Notes: generated by a model not told the origin, from the letters alone. Counted from the first letter of the stretch, positions 33,534-43,111 are shown. The stretch is DNA of 64,000 nucleotides from Caulobacter sp048541825 (GCF_048541825.1 NZ_CP183332.1:3038001-3102000); one strand, 5' to 3'. Numbers and translations are program-made.

Positions 33534-36500
33534 ATGGGCAAGCCCTCTCACTTCGTTAGCGCCATGGCGCTGATCGCCATGACCGCCACGGCTGGCTCCG
33601 GCCTGGCCCAGACGGCGGGGCCCTTCAACTTTACCTTCCCGGCCGGCGGCGACGAGATCGCCCGCGACCTGCCAGGCTTTGCGGCCGGCGCCGTCTTGCC
33701 CGCCGACAGCCCCTGGAGCCTGAGCGCCTGGATGCGCTCTTCCGAACGCCCCAGGGGGCCGGCCCTGATCGCCGGCGTCGGCGATCCGACCGGCAAGGGC
33801 CGCTATCTCGTGCTCGACGCCAGCGGCTTTGGCGCAACCAGCGGCGGACGGACTATCCGCGCCGACGCCGCCTGGCTGCCGGGGGAATGGCACCACGTCA
33901 CAGCGGTCTTTGATGGCGGCGCGGTGCGCCTGTTCGTCGATGGCCACGCGGTCGGCGCCGGAACGCTGCCCGGCAATGCGGTGACGGCGCGCCTGCGACT
34001 GGCGCCGCGCAAGGTCTCGGGCTTTGCGGCCTATGCGGGCGACGTGGCAGGACTGCGCTATGAAGGGACGGCCCTGGCGCCCGACGCGGTCACCGCCTTG
34101 GCCGGGACCCCGCCGAACGATGCCTTGACTGTCTTTGACACCGGCAGCCCGACCTGGCCGGTCCAGGTCCGGCAGATGTACGGCCAGACCGCGCCGCAGG
34201 ATCCCTGGACCCTGCCCCGCAGCAAGGCTCCCGCCAATGTTGCCGTCGCTATCCCCGCCTATTCCGGACCGGCGCTGAAGGCAGACGGCGAAGGGCTCTG
34301 GACGCTGAAGCGCTGGTCCCTGATCGACGCGCCCAGCCTCTCGGCGGGCGGCGGCGCGATCTCCAAGCCTGGCTTCAACGCAGAAGCCTGGCGCGCGGCG
34401 ACCGTGCCCGGCACCGTCCTGAACACTCTGGTTGATCGCGGCGTCTATGCAGACCCCGATCACGGCCTCAACAATATCCTGATCCCCGAGAGTCTGAACC
34501 GGCAGGACTACTGGTATCGCGCCACGTTCGACGCCCCGGCTCAAGCGGCCGGAAAGCGCCTGCTGCTGACATTCAAGGGGATCAACTACGCCGCCGAGGT
34601 CTGGCTCAACGGCCAGAAACTGGGCGACATCAAGGGCGCTTTCATCCGCGGCCAGTTCGACGTGACCAAGATGTTGGTCGCCGGCTCAAACGCCTTAGCC
34701 GTGCGGGTCTCGCCCCCGCCACATCCGGGTATCGCCCACGAGGAATCTCTGACCGCAGGGGTCGGCGAGAACGGCGGCATGATGGCGCTGGACGGCCCAA
34801 CCTTCGTCGCCTCCGAGGGCTGGGACTGGATCCCCAGCGTCCGCGACCGCAACACGGGGATCTGGCAGGACGTCACCCTGCGGGCCACCGGCGAGGCCCG
34901 GATCGGCGACGCTCAGGTGGTGACCACCCTGCCCCGCGCCGACAACAGCCAGGCCGATGTCGAGATCATCGTTCCGATCGAGAACCTGGGCGACAGACCC
35001 GCCAACATCACTGTCACGGCCGCCTTCGACGGCGTGCGGGTGGAACAGACGGTCCTGGCCCCTCCCGGCGCATCAGACGTGCGCTTCACACCGGCCGCCT
35101 TCCCGTCCCTCGCCGTAAAGAACCCCAAACTTTGGTGGCCCAATGGCTATGGTGCCCCGGCCCTGCACGCCCTGACCCTGACGGTCAGCCAGGATGGTCA
35201 GGCTTCGGACGAACGACGCATCCGCTTTGGCATGCGCCAGATCACCTATGAACTGTCGCTGATCAACCCGGCAGGCCAGCTGCGCCGGGTCGAGGTCGAT
35301 TTCGCCAAGGCCCGCCAGCTGGGTCAGGACATCACCGACGGCAGTCATGAGGGTATCCGCAAGGTGCCCGACGGCTGGGCCACCTCCCTGACCACCGCCG
35401 GTGACGCCTCGCCCGCGGTGCGCGATGTACCCGAGGTGGGCCTGTCGCCACATCTGGTGATCAAGGTGAACGGCCGCCGCATCGCCGCACGCGGCGGCAA
35501 CTGGGGCATGGATGACTGGCGCAAACGGGTCGAACGTGAGCGGCTGGAGCCCTATTTCCGGCTTCACAAGGAGGCCAATCTCAACACCATCCGTAACTGG
35601 GTGGGCCAGAACACCGAGGAGGTTTTCTTCGACCTGGCCGACGAGTACGGCCTGCTGGTCCTGAACGACTTCTGGGCCTCGACCCAGGACTATCAGCTGG
35701 AACCGCAGGACGTGCCGCTGTTCCTGGCCAACGCCGCCGACGTCATAAAGCGGTTCCGCAACCACCCCTCGATCGCCCTGTGGTTTGGCCGCAATGAGGG
35801 CGTCCCGCAGCCGATCCTCAATGAGGGTCTGGAGGCGCTGGTCCATGATCTGGACGGCACCCGCTGGTACACGGGCAGCTCCAACCGGGTGAACCTGCAA
35901 AACAGCGGGCCGTACAATTATCGCGAGCCAGAGAGCTATTTCACTGACCACGCCAAGGGCTTCTCGGTCGAGGTCGGCACGCCCTCGTTCCCGACTCTGG
36001 AGGCGTTCAAGGCCGCTGTGCCGGAGGCCGATCGCTGGCCGATCAGCGACACCTGGGCCTATCACGACTGGCATCCGACCGGGAACGGCGCGGTCAAGAC
36101 CTTCCAGGACGCCATGGCCGCCAAGCTGGGCCCGCCCACCAGCCTGGAGGACTTCGAGCGCAAAGCCCAGTTGATGAACTACGAAACCCACCGCGCGATG
36201 TTCGAGGGCATGAACGCCGAGCTGTGGACCAGGTCCTCCGGCCGGCTGCTGTGGATGACCCACTCGGCCTGGCCCAGCACCATGTGGCAGATCTACAGCC
36301 ACGACTATGACACCCACGGGGCCTTCTACGGGGTCAAGAAGGCGGCGCAAACGGTGCATATCCAGATGAGCCTGGCCGATCACCGCCTGGCCCTGGTCAA
36401 CAATGGCGGAAGCGACCTGAAGAACGCCAAGGCCCGCGTACGGGTGCTGGCTCTGGATGGCCGCCTGCTGTCGGATCGCGCCGTGACCCTGTCGGCCAAG

Positions 36501-36962
36501 GCCGATAGCGTCAGCATCGGCGACGCCCTGGACCTGAAGGCCGTGCTGGCCTCACAGGGCGCGGTCGTCGTGCGTCTGGATCTAAGCGCGGCCAAGGGTC
36601 AGGCGCTCAGCAACAACAGCTACTGGATCGCCGGCGACGCAGCCGGCTCGCGCAAGCTGTCCGCGATGACGCCGCAAACCGTGTCGCTGAAGACGACGCG
36701 CCGGACGGAGGGCGACGAGACGGTGCTGACCGCAAAGGTGACCAATACCGGTGCCGCGCCCGCCCTGAACCTGAAACTGACCCTGACTGACGCGCAGGGC
36801 CGGGCCGTGCTTCCGGCCTATTACAGTGACAACTATCTGACCCTGACGCCCGGCGAGGAACGCCCGATCGAGGTGCGCTATCGGGCTGCGGCGACCAGCG
36901 GCCCACTGGACCTGAACCTTAGGGGCTGGAACGCTGCGCCTGTTGCGGTCGCCGTGCCCTAA
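33534..36962 (+). CDS. LamG-GH2 exo-beta-glycosidase (glucosaminidase/mannosidase-like)
   Basis: 1142 residues behind a strong AAGGAGGAGG ribosome site. A signal peptide (VSAMALIAMTATAGSGLAQ) leads to a LamG/ConA-like lectin domain at about 40-190 (LSAWMRSSE, WHHVTAVFDGGAVRLFVDG). The GH2 part then has jelly-roll (DYWYRATFD, INYAAEVWLNGQKLGDIKG), immunoglobulin-like and TIM-barrel regions. The acid/base Glu is in ALWFGRNEG and the probable nucleophile Glu in FSVEVGTPSFPTL. MTHSAWPSTMWQIY and GVKKAAQTVHIQ resemble exo-beta-D-glucosaminidases (CsxA) and beta-mannosidases. It is periplasmic or surface-bound, unlike the cytosolic galactosidases of the first locus. Stop codons overlap those of the convergent ROK gene. 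Confidence 0.9.
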   Translation: MGKPSHFVSAMALIAMTATAGSGLAQTAGPFNFTFPAGGDEIARDLPGFAAGAVLPADSPWSLSAWMRSSERPRGPALIAGVGDPTGKGRYLVLDASGFGATSGGRTIRADAAWLPGEWHHVTAVFDGGAVRLFVDGHAVGAGTLPGNAVTARLRLAPRKVSGFAAYAGDVAGLRYEGTALAPDAVTALAGTPPNDALTVFDTGSPTWPVQVRQMYGQTAPQDPWTLPRSKAPANVAVAIPAYSGPALKADGEGLWTLKRWSLIDAPSLSAGGGAISKPGFNAEAWRAATVPGTVLNTLVDRGVYADPDHGLNNILIPESLNRQDYWYRATFDAPAQAAGKRLLLTFKGINYAAEVWLNGQKLGDIKGAFIRGQFDVTKMLVAGSNALAVRVSPPPHPGIAHEESLTAGVGENGGMMALDGPTFVASEGWDWIPSVRDRNTGIWQDVTLRATGEARIGDAQVVTTLPRADNSQADVEIIVPIENLGDRPANITVTAAFDGVRVEQTVLAPPGASDVRFTPAAFPSLAVKNPKLWWPNGYGAPALHALTLTVSQDGQASDERRIRFGMRQITYELSLINPAGQLRRVEVDFAKARQLGQDITDGSHEGIRKVPDGWATSLTTAGDASPAVRDVPEVGLSPHLVIKVNGRRIAARGGNWGMDDWRKRVERERLEPYFRLHKEANLNTIRNWVGQNTEEVFFDLADEYGLLVLNDFWASTQDYQLEPQDVPLFLANAADVIKRFRNHPSIALWFGRNEGVPQPILNEGLEALVHDLDGTRWYTGSSNRVNLQNSGPYNYREPESYFTDHAKGFSVEVGTPSFPTLEAFKAAVPEADRWPISDTWAYHDWHPTGNGAVKTFQDAMAAKLGPPTSLEDFERKAQLMNYETHRAMFEGMNAELWTRSSGRLLWMTHSAWPSTMWQIYSHDYDTHGAFYGVKKAAQTVHIQMSLADHRLALVNNGGSDLKNAKARVRVLALDGRLLSDRAVTLSAKADSVSIGDALDLKAVLASQGAVVVRLDLSAAKGQALSNNSYWIAGDAAGSRKLSAMTPQTVSLKTTRRTEGDETVLTAKVTNTGAAPALNLKLTLTDAQGRAVLPAYYSDNYLTLTPGEERPIEVRYRAAATSGPLDLNLRGWNAAPVAVAVP

Positions 36963-38215
36963 GCCGTTTTCCGCAAGGCGGCCCGCGACGGCAAAAGCTG
37001 GTCGATAATCGGCAAGATGGCCGCGCCGATCGCGGGGCCATCGGCCGAGGTCGCCGCCCGCCGCGCCCGGGCGATGGCCGGCAATCCGGTCAGGGCGGCC
37101 AGCCGGGTGTTCAGCGCCGTGGCCAGCCGGTCGACGATCGCCGCCGGCAGACGACCACCCAGATAGACCGCCTCGGGATTGATCAGACAGCTGATGTTGA
37201 TCATCGGATCGGTCAGCGCGTCGGCGGCCCGCTCGATCCAGTCGCTGATCAGGGCCTGGCCCGGGGGCGGCAAATCCAGCAATGCGCCCGGATCAGCGAC
37301 CGAAAAGCCGCCCATCTCGATCTGAGCATACAGCGCCGACAACGAGACAACCGACTGCACCGAGACGCCGTCCGAGGCACCACCGAGCGCGGCGCGCGAC
37401 GGCAAGAAGCCCAGTTCGCCGCTGCGGCCGTCGGCGCCGCGGAAATGCTCGCCCTCAATGATCAGCCCCCCACCCAGGCCGGCGGCGATCAGCACATAGA
37501 AGAAGCTGGGCTTGCTCAGGCCATGGCCATACTGCAGTTCGGCGAGGGCGGCGGCGGCGGCGTCGTTCTCGACGAACACCGGCGGACCACCAACGTCGGT
37601 GAACAGACTGGCCGGATCCAGGCTATTCCAGGCGTCGAAACTGGCGGGCCGATGCGGCAGGGCCACCTTGCCGAAATCGTCAGGCAGGGCGACGCCGATA
37701 CCCAGCAGCCGGTCGGGTGTGGGCAAAGACGCCAGCAGGCCCCGACCTGGCTCACCGGTCCAGAACGCGGTGACGTCCTGGGGCAACGGAAAAGCGATCT
37801 CCTGGCTGGCGCGGGCGCGGACTTCACCGGCGAAATCGACCAAGGTCGCGGTGATATGGTCGCGATCAATATGGATGCCGATCGAGAAGCAGCCTTCGGG
37901 ATTGGCGATCAGGGTCATGGCCGGCTGGCCGCGCCCGCCCTGCAGACGCCCTGCTTCCAGCACCAGGCCCATGTCCATCAGGCGCTTGGTGATATTGGCG
38001 ACGGCCGGCGGTGTGAGGCCGGTGGCTTCGGCCAACTCCACGCGCGTTACCGGCCCGCGCGCGCGCACAGCCTGCAAGGTAACGCGTTGATTGTGATCGC
38101 CCACGCGCTCCAGATTGGCGCCCGAGAAGCTGGCCCCGGCGCTGCGCCGCCGGGTCGAGGCCCCTGAAACGAACTGATTGACCAAAATGAAGCGCCTTTT
38201 GAAAGTCTCCGCCAC
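36959..38215 (-). CDS. ROK-family transcriptional repressor (NagC/XylR type)
   Basis: 418 residues. An N-terminal winged helix at about 40-100 (VTRVELAEATGLTPPAVANI as helix-turn-helix) is followed by a ROK domain with IGIHIDRDHITATLVDF, FVENDAAAAALAELQYG and LIAAGLGGGLIIEG. The zinc-motif cysteines of ROK kinases are not seen, consistent with a regulator. Such proteins repress sugar-use genes until the sugar or its phosphate binds. It is divergent from the TonB receptor and convergent with the GH2 gene, so it probably controls this locus and itself. The start is a GTG at 38215; an internal start is possible because the first ~35 residues precede the DNA-binding domain. Confidence 0.92.
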   Translation of the reverse strand: MAETFKRRFILVNQFVSGASTRRRSAGASFSGANLERVGDHNQRVTLQAVRARGPVTRVELAEATGLTPPAVANITKRLMDMGLVLEAGRLQGGRGQPAMTLIANPEGCFSIGIHIDRDHITATLVDFAGEVRARASQEIAFPLPQDVTAFWTGEPGRGLLASLPTPDRLLGIGVALPDDFGKVALPHRPASFDAWNSLDPASLFTDVGGPPVFVENDAAAAALAELQYGHGLSKPSFFYVLIAAGLGGGLIIEGEHFRGADGRSGELGFLPSRAALGGASDGVSVQSVVSLSALYAQIEMGGFSVADPGALLDLPPPGQALISDWIERAADALTDPMINISCLINPEAVYLGGRLPAAIVDRLATALNTRLAALTGLPAIARARRAATSADGPAIGAAILPIIDQLLPSRAALRKTA

Positions 38216-38317
38216 ACCCTAGCCGCCACGCAGAAGGTCTGACAGCGGCGAGATGCCCGTCAGGCCAATTAAAACAACTTGCAATAAGAAATGAAACGCT
38301 GTTATCTGGCCATTGCT

Positions 38318-38351
38318 GACAGCGCTGTCGTGTAAAATTGACAGCGCTGCC
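38318..38351. promoter_or_regulatory. tandem LacI-type operators
   Basis: GACAGCGCTGTC (38318-38329, perfect 12-bp palindrome) is repeated as GACAGCGCTGCC (38340-38351), 22 bp apart, i.e. two helical turns. CG-centred palindromes of this type are bound by LacI-family repressors. They lie about 160-190 bp before the receptor start, in the divergent region. No LacI gene is in the window. Confidence 0.6.
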
Positions 38352-38409
38352 TTGGAGCCTGACGGCTTCGAGTTACCGGCCTAACAGAGCCGGGATCAGC
38401 AAGGGGAGG

Positions 38410-38511
38410 ATGCATCAGGCATCCCCAAAACCAGCGCGGTTCAACCCTGGAGGGTCAGCTCTCCGGGCACGAGCCTCCGCGTCAACTTTGCAGAGGGGTA
38501 TTGGGTCTTGA
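38410..38511 (+). other. possible leader ORF overlapping the receptor start
   Basis: An ATG directly after AAGGGGAGG opens a 33-codon frame whose TGA overlaps the receptor's TTG start (TTGA). This arrangement allows translational coupling. The spacing between the purine run and ATG is short and the peptide has no known features, so it may not be translated. A small hairpin GGATGC-ATCAG-GCATCC covers its first codons. Confidence 0.3.
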
Positions 38512-41450
38512 GAAAGTCATTCCATCGGTCCCGCGTCGCGTTGCTGACCGCAACCTCGGCGCTCGCCATGATCGCCGCCAGCCAGGCTCACGCCCAGCAG
38601 GCGGCAAACACCGAAGTCGAAGAGGTTGTCGTCACAGGCTTCCGCGCTTCGCTGGCCAACGCGCTGAACGTCAAGAAGAACTCCAACCTGATCATCGAGT
38701 CGGTCACCGCCGAGGACATGGGGAAATTCCCCGATCAGAACATCTCCGAGTCGCTGCAGCGCCTGCCCGGCGTGCAGATCGACCGCGAGAACGGCCAAGG
38801 CACAAAGGTCCGCATCCGGGGCCTGGATCAGAACGTTACCCTGCTGAACGGCGACACCTTCCTGTCGGGCCTTGAAGCCTTCCGCCTGGGCGAAGGCAAC
38901 AACAAGCAGACCAATTCTCTGGAAGGTATTCCGTCCGACCTGCTGGCCGGCGTCGATGTCATCAAGTCGCCCCGCGCCGACGTGATCGAAGGCGGCCTGG
39001 GTGGTACGGTCAATCTGAAGACCCGCAACGCGCTGGACCTGCGGGACAACACCACCGTGTCAGCCGACGTGCGCTACAATCAGGGCTCGTTCAAGGGCAA
39101 GGGCAAGCCCCAGGTCTCCGTCGTCCTGGGCCACAAGTTCTCGGACAATTTCGGTCTGCTGGGCAGCTTCACCTGGGACAAGACCAACGTCGACACCGAG
39201 ATCCTGAGCGGCGAAAATCGCGGCAACTGGGCATTCCGGGGACGCAACACCGCGACCGGCAACAACCAGGTCGCCACGGGGACGACCAATGTCTGGTCGC
39301 CCGAATATCGCTACACGAACAACCGCCACCAGGAACGCGAGCGCACCGCCTTCTCGCTGAACGCCGACCTGCGCGCTTCGGATTCACTGACCCTGCGGGC
39401 CGACTGGTTCCACTCGGACCTGAAGATCTTCACGGGCGAGCATTCCCTCAAGTGGGCCTATGCCAACGAGAACGCGACCTACAACGCCCAGGGCCTGACC
39501 AAGGACAGCAACGGCGTCCTGCAATCAGGCCTCGTCACCGCCAACTCTTCCGAAGGCGACACCTTCGCCAAGGACGCGGAAGCCAAGACCGACAACGTTC
39601 AGTTCTCGGCCGATTGGGACAATGGCGGCCGACTGAGCGCCAAGTTCCGCGCTGCGGTCTCAAAGTCCGACTACGCCTCGAACTCCGCCCAGGTCGACAC
39701 GCGCTATACCCAGTACGGCGTGCGTGACGGCGGCGCAGGCTTCGCGCCCAACGCCACGGCGCCTCTGGTCGCCACCTACGGCTATACGAATGGAGCCTAT
39801 CCGCTCTTCACGCCGGCCGCCAACCTGGCCGCTGCGATGGTCAATCCGACCTCGGTGTTCTTCAAGTCGCACTGGGCCTTCGGCGACAAGACCCAGATCG
39901 ACGACACGGCTCTGACCGCCGACTTCAAGTACAAGCCGGCATTCGCCGAGGAAGCCAATCTGGTCTTCAGCTTTGGCGCCCGCTACTCGGATCGCGAGAT
40001 CGATTCGACCTATGGCCGTTACCTGGCCGACTACTCGGCCAAGGGCGAACTCCCAGCTTCCGCCCAGGGCACGACAGACCACGGCGTGTTCGTTGACTGG
40101 ACGCCGCTCGGCTACTTCCAGGACGGCGCCATCGGCCTGAAGAAGTGCGACATCGCCTTCTATGGTTGCGGCCGCTTCGGCAACTCGCCGGCCGTGGTCA
40201 CGCCGTACCAGACCGCCGCCTCGGCCCCCAGCCGGGCGGTCAAGGACACGGTTCACGGCGTTGCCGCGATCTTCCAGGACTATGGCCAGATGAAAAATCC
40301 GGTCGGCTGGATCCAGGCGCTCTACCCCTCGACCAAGTTCGCCTTCTACAAGGATCCGATCGAGTCCTTCAAAATCCAGGACAAGACCACCTCGACCTAC
40401 GCCATGGCCGATCTGGGCGACGCCGATGACGCCTATCACATCAATGCCGGCGTCCGGATCGTTCACACCAAGCTGGTCATCGACTCGTCCAACACGCCGG
40501 TGACGCCGCTGTGGTGGGGTACCGACAGCTGGAACGGCGTGCTGAAGAACCCCGACGCGTCCAATACCGTCCGGGAATACACCGACGTGCTGCCCAGCCT
40601 GTCGGGCGTGTTCGAGGTGAGCGACACTGACAAGGTCCGCGCCAGCGCCGCCCGCGTGGTCTCGTCGCAGAACCTGTTCGATCTGGGCCAGGGCGCTTCG
40701 TACAACTTCACCCGCTCGTCCAACCCCGGCCCGAACCTGGACAAGTTCCTCTACACCAACGGCAGCGGCGGCAATCCGAACCTCGATCCCTTCCGGGCCT
40801 CGCAGTTCGACATAGCCTATGAGCACTATTTCGGCAGCCAGGGCCTGCTCTCGGCCGGCTTCTTCTACAAGACGGTGGATTCGTTCATCGTCTCCAACAC
40901 CTACAGCGTCACCGTGAAGGACCAGTCGGTCGCCGGTGCCTCGGTCGGTCCGTTCTCGTCGGTCGTGAACGGCGCGGGCGGCACCATCAAGGGCGTCGAA
41001 CTTCAGGCGCAGTACGCGTTCGACTTCGGGGTCGGCTTCACCGCCAACTACACCTACTCGGACTCGGAATCGCCCTACAGCAACGACTACTCCAAGAGCC
41101 TGCCGATCCCCGGCGTCTCGAAGAGCGCCTACAACCTGCAAGGCTATTACGAGACCGGGCCGTTCTCGGCGCGCCTCTCCTATGCCTGGCGGGACAAGGC
41201 CTTTGTCGGCAACTATGGCTTCGGCGCTGGAGCCGATGTCCATACGCTTGGCATCTATAACGACGCCTACGGACAACTGGATGGTCAGGTCGCCTTTGCG
41301 GCGACCCCGGCCCTCAAGTTCACCCTGGAAGGCTCCAACCTCACCAAGGAAGACGCCAAGACCTACCTGCAGTTCCCGAACCTGCCGTTCCGCTTCGTCG
41401 GGGGCGACCGTCGCCTCTCGGCCGGCGTGCGGTTCAAGTTCGGTATGTAG
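38508..41450 (+). CDS. TonB-dependent receptor (second glycan locus)
   Basis: 980 residues. A signal peptide (ending AHAQ) is followed by TonB box EEVVVTG, a plug (FPDQNISESLQRLPGVQIDR, TKVRIRGLDQNVTLLNGDTF, VIKSPRADVIEGGLGGTVNL) and a beta-barrel that ends RFKFGM. The plug pattern GKFPDxNxxESLQR is that of carbohydrate receptors of Caulobacter and Xanthomonas. It would import the oligosaccharide that the GH2 enzyme trims. The start is a TTG at 38508, preceded by GAGGGG; no better start is seen. Its promoter region carries two LacI-type operators and a ROK-type half site, so control is probably dual. Confidence 0.93.
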   Translation: MRKSFHRSRVALLTATSALAMIAASQAHAQQAANTEVEEVVVTGFRASLANALNVKKNSNLIIESVTAEDMGKFPDQNISESLQRLPGVQIDRENGQGTKVRIRGLDQNVTLLNGDTFLSGLEAFRLGEGNNKQTNSLEGIPSDLLAGVDVIKSPRADVIEGGLGGTVNLKTRNALDLRDNTTVSADVRYNQGSFKGKGKPQVSVVLGHKFSDNFGLLGSFTWDKTNVDTEILSGENRGNWAFRGRNTATGNNQVATGTTNVWSPEYRYTNNRHQERERTAFSLNADLRASDSLTLRADWFHSDLKIFTGEHSLKWAYANENATYNAQGLTKDSNGVLQSGLVTANSSEGDTFAKDAEAKTDNVQFSADWDNGGRLSAKFRAAVSKSDYASNSAQVDTRYTQYGVRDGGAGFAPNATAPLVATYGYTNGAYPLFTPAANLAAAMVNPTSVFFKSHWAFGDKTQIDDTALTADFKYKPAFAEEANLVFSFGARYSDREIDSTYGRYLADYSAKGELPASAQGTTDHGVFVDWTPLGYFQDGAIGLKKCDIAFYGCGRFGNSPAVVTPYQTAASAPSRAVKDTVHGVAAIFQDYGQMKNPVGWIQALYPSTKFAFYKDPIESFKIQDKTTSTYAMADLGDADDAYHINAGVRIVHTKLVIDSSNTPVTPLWWGTDSWNGVLKNPDASNTVREYTDVLPSLSGVFEVSDTDKVRASAARVVSSQNLFDLGQGASYNFTRSSNPGPNLDKFLYTNGSGGNPNLDPFRASQFDIAYEHYFGSQGLLSAGFFYKTVDSFIVSNTYSVTVKDQSVAGASVGPFSSVVNGAGGTIKGVELQAQYAFDFGVGFTANYTYSDSESPYSNDYSKSLPIPGVSKSAYNLQGYYETGPFSARLSYAWRDKAFVGNYGFGAGADVHTLGIYNDAYGQLDGQVAFAATPALKFTLEGSNLTKEDAKTYLQFPNLPFRFVGGDRRLSAGVRFKFGM

Positions 41451-41464
41451 TCTAGCCTGCCCTG

Positions 41465-41493
41465 ACGGCGGGTAACTATTCCCCGCCCGCCGT
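41465..41493 (+). terminator. hairpin after TonB receptor
   Basis: ACGGCGGG (41465-41472) pairs with CCCGCCGT (41486-41493) across a 13-nt loop, followed by TTCC. It lies 15 nt after the receptor stop and 98 nt before the halogenase start. The long loop and short T-run make it a weak terminator. Confidence 0.45.
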
Positions 41494-41590
41494 TTCCAAC
41501 TTCACCGGGGCCGCCATCCTGCGAGGGCGGTCCCGGACTTGTGTCTACGCTCCGGCGGATCATGATCGCCTGAGTTCAAGGAGCCTTCCG

Positions 41591-43111
41591 GTGGTCGATC
41601 TAAAGAGTGACAACCTGCCCGGCTCGATCGTCATTCTGGGCGGCGGCACGGCCGGCTGGATGGCGGCGGCCCTGTTCTCACGCGCCCTCGGACGCCGTTG
41701 CGCCATCACGCTCGTGGAGTCCGCCGAGATCGGCACGATCGGCGTCGGCGAAGCCACCATTCCGCCGATCCGTAGCTTCAACCAGACCCTGGGCCTGGAC
41801 GAGGCCGAGTTCGTCCGCGAGACCAAGGGCAGCTACAAGCTGGGCATCGAGTTCCGCGGCTGGACCCGCCCTGGCGAAACCTATTTCCACCCGTTCGGAG
41901 TCCACGGCGTCGCGCCGGACCCCGGCTACTTCCATCAGTACTGGCTGAAGCTGTCGGGCCTGAACAAGGCCGGGCCGCTGGGCGACTATTCGCTGTGCGA
42001 TCAGGCCGCCCGACGCGGGCGCTTTGGCCAGCAGAGCAGGGACCCGGCGTCTCCGCTCTCGACCTTCGGCTCGGCCTTCCATTTCGACGCCGGGCTTTAT
42101 GCTCGCTACCTGCGGACCTATGCCGAGCGCCTGGGTGTGACGCGCATCGAGGGCAAGGTGGCCCACGTCGCCCAGCGCGGCGAGGACGGCTTCGTCGAGG
42201 CCCTGCTGCTGGAAGGCGACCGCCGGGTCGAAGGCGACTTCTTCATCGACTGCTCCGGCTTCCGGGGCCTCTTGATCGAGCAGACCTTGAAGACCGGCTA
42301 CGAGGATTGGTCGCACTGGTTGCCTTGCGACCGCGCCATGGCCATGCCCTGCGAGCGCCAGGAAGACCCCCGCCCCTTCACCTGTTCAACGGCCCAGGCC
42401 GGTGGCTGGGTCTGGAACATCCCGCTGCAGCACCGCGACGGCAACGGCTATGTCTATTCCAGCGCGTTCATTGATGACGATGAGGCTGAGGCCACCCTGC
42501 GCGCCAGCCTGGGCGGCTCAGCCCTGGCCGAGCCCAATCGCCTGCGCTTCGTCACCGGTCGCCGCAAGAAGGCCTGGAACAAGAACGTGCTGAGCCTGGG
42601 CCTGGCCAGTGGCTTCATTGAGCCGCTAGAATCAACCAGCATCCACATGATCCAGGCCGGCCTGCTGAAGTTCCTGTCCGCCTTCCCCGGCAAGACCTGG
42701 GAGCCCGTGCAGGTCGACGATTACAACAAACGTATCCAGCTGGATTTCGAGCGCATCCGCGACTTCATCGTCCTGCACTATCATGCCAACCAGCGCGACG
42801 AGCCGCTGTGGCGCTCGCGCCGCGAGATGGAGCTGCCCGATAGCCTGTCCGAACGCCTGGCCCTCTTCCGGGCCTGCGGTCGCCTGTCCCAGCATCCCGA
42901 AGAGATGTTCACCGCCACCAGCTGGCAGGCGGTGCTGAACGGCCAGGGCGTCCGACCCAGGTCCTACGATCCCCTGGTCGATCTGCACGACGCGGACCGC
43001 ATCGCCGCCGAGTTCGAACAGATCCGCCGCGAGATCCGTCAGACCGCCGAGGCCATGCCCAGACACATCGACGCGCTACGGCTGTCGCCGGCGCGGGTGG
43101 GAGCCGCCTAG
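41591..43111 (+). CDS. tryptophan-halogenase-like flavoprotein
   Basis: 506 residues beginning with the FAD fold IVILGGGTAGWMAAALFSRA, then GVGEATIPPIRSF and GSYKLGIEFRGW (Lys83 sits where the catalytic Lys of PrnA lies). GGWVWNIPLQ matches the WxWxIP halogenase motif and LASGFIEPLESTSIHMIQ the C-terminal FAD region. The family chlorinates tryptophan with FADH2. In Caulobacter and Xanthomonas many such proteins accompany TonB receptors in glycan loci, where their true role is not known. The start is a GTG with AAGGAG 9 nt before. It lies 140 bp after the receptor, same direction. No flavin reductase gene is beside it. Confidence 0.92.
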   Translation: MVDLKSDNLPGSIVILGGGTAGWMAAALFSRALGRRCAITLVESAEIGTIGVGEATIPPIRSFNQTLGLDEAEFVRETKGSYKLGIEFRGWTRPGETYFHPFGVHGVAPDPGYFHQYWLKLSGLNKAGPLGDYSLCDQAARRGRFGQQSRDPASPLSTFGSAFHFDAGLYARYLRTYAERLGVTRIEGKVAHVAQRGEDGFVEALLLEGDRRVEGDFFIDCSGFRGLLIEQTLKTGYEDWSHWLPCDRAMAMPCERQEDPRPFTCSTAQAGGWVWNIPLQHRDGNGYVYSSAFIDDDEAEATLRASLGGSALAEPNRLRFVTGRRKKAWNKNVLSLGLASGFIEPLESTSIHMIQAGLLKFLSAFPGKTWEPVQVDDYNKRIQLDFERIRDFIVLHYHANQRDEPLWRSRREMELPDSLSERLALFRACGRLSQHPEEMFTATSWQAVLNGQGVRPRSYDPLVDLHDADRIAAEFEQIRREIRQTAEAMPRHIDALRLSPARVGAA

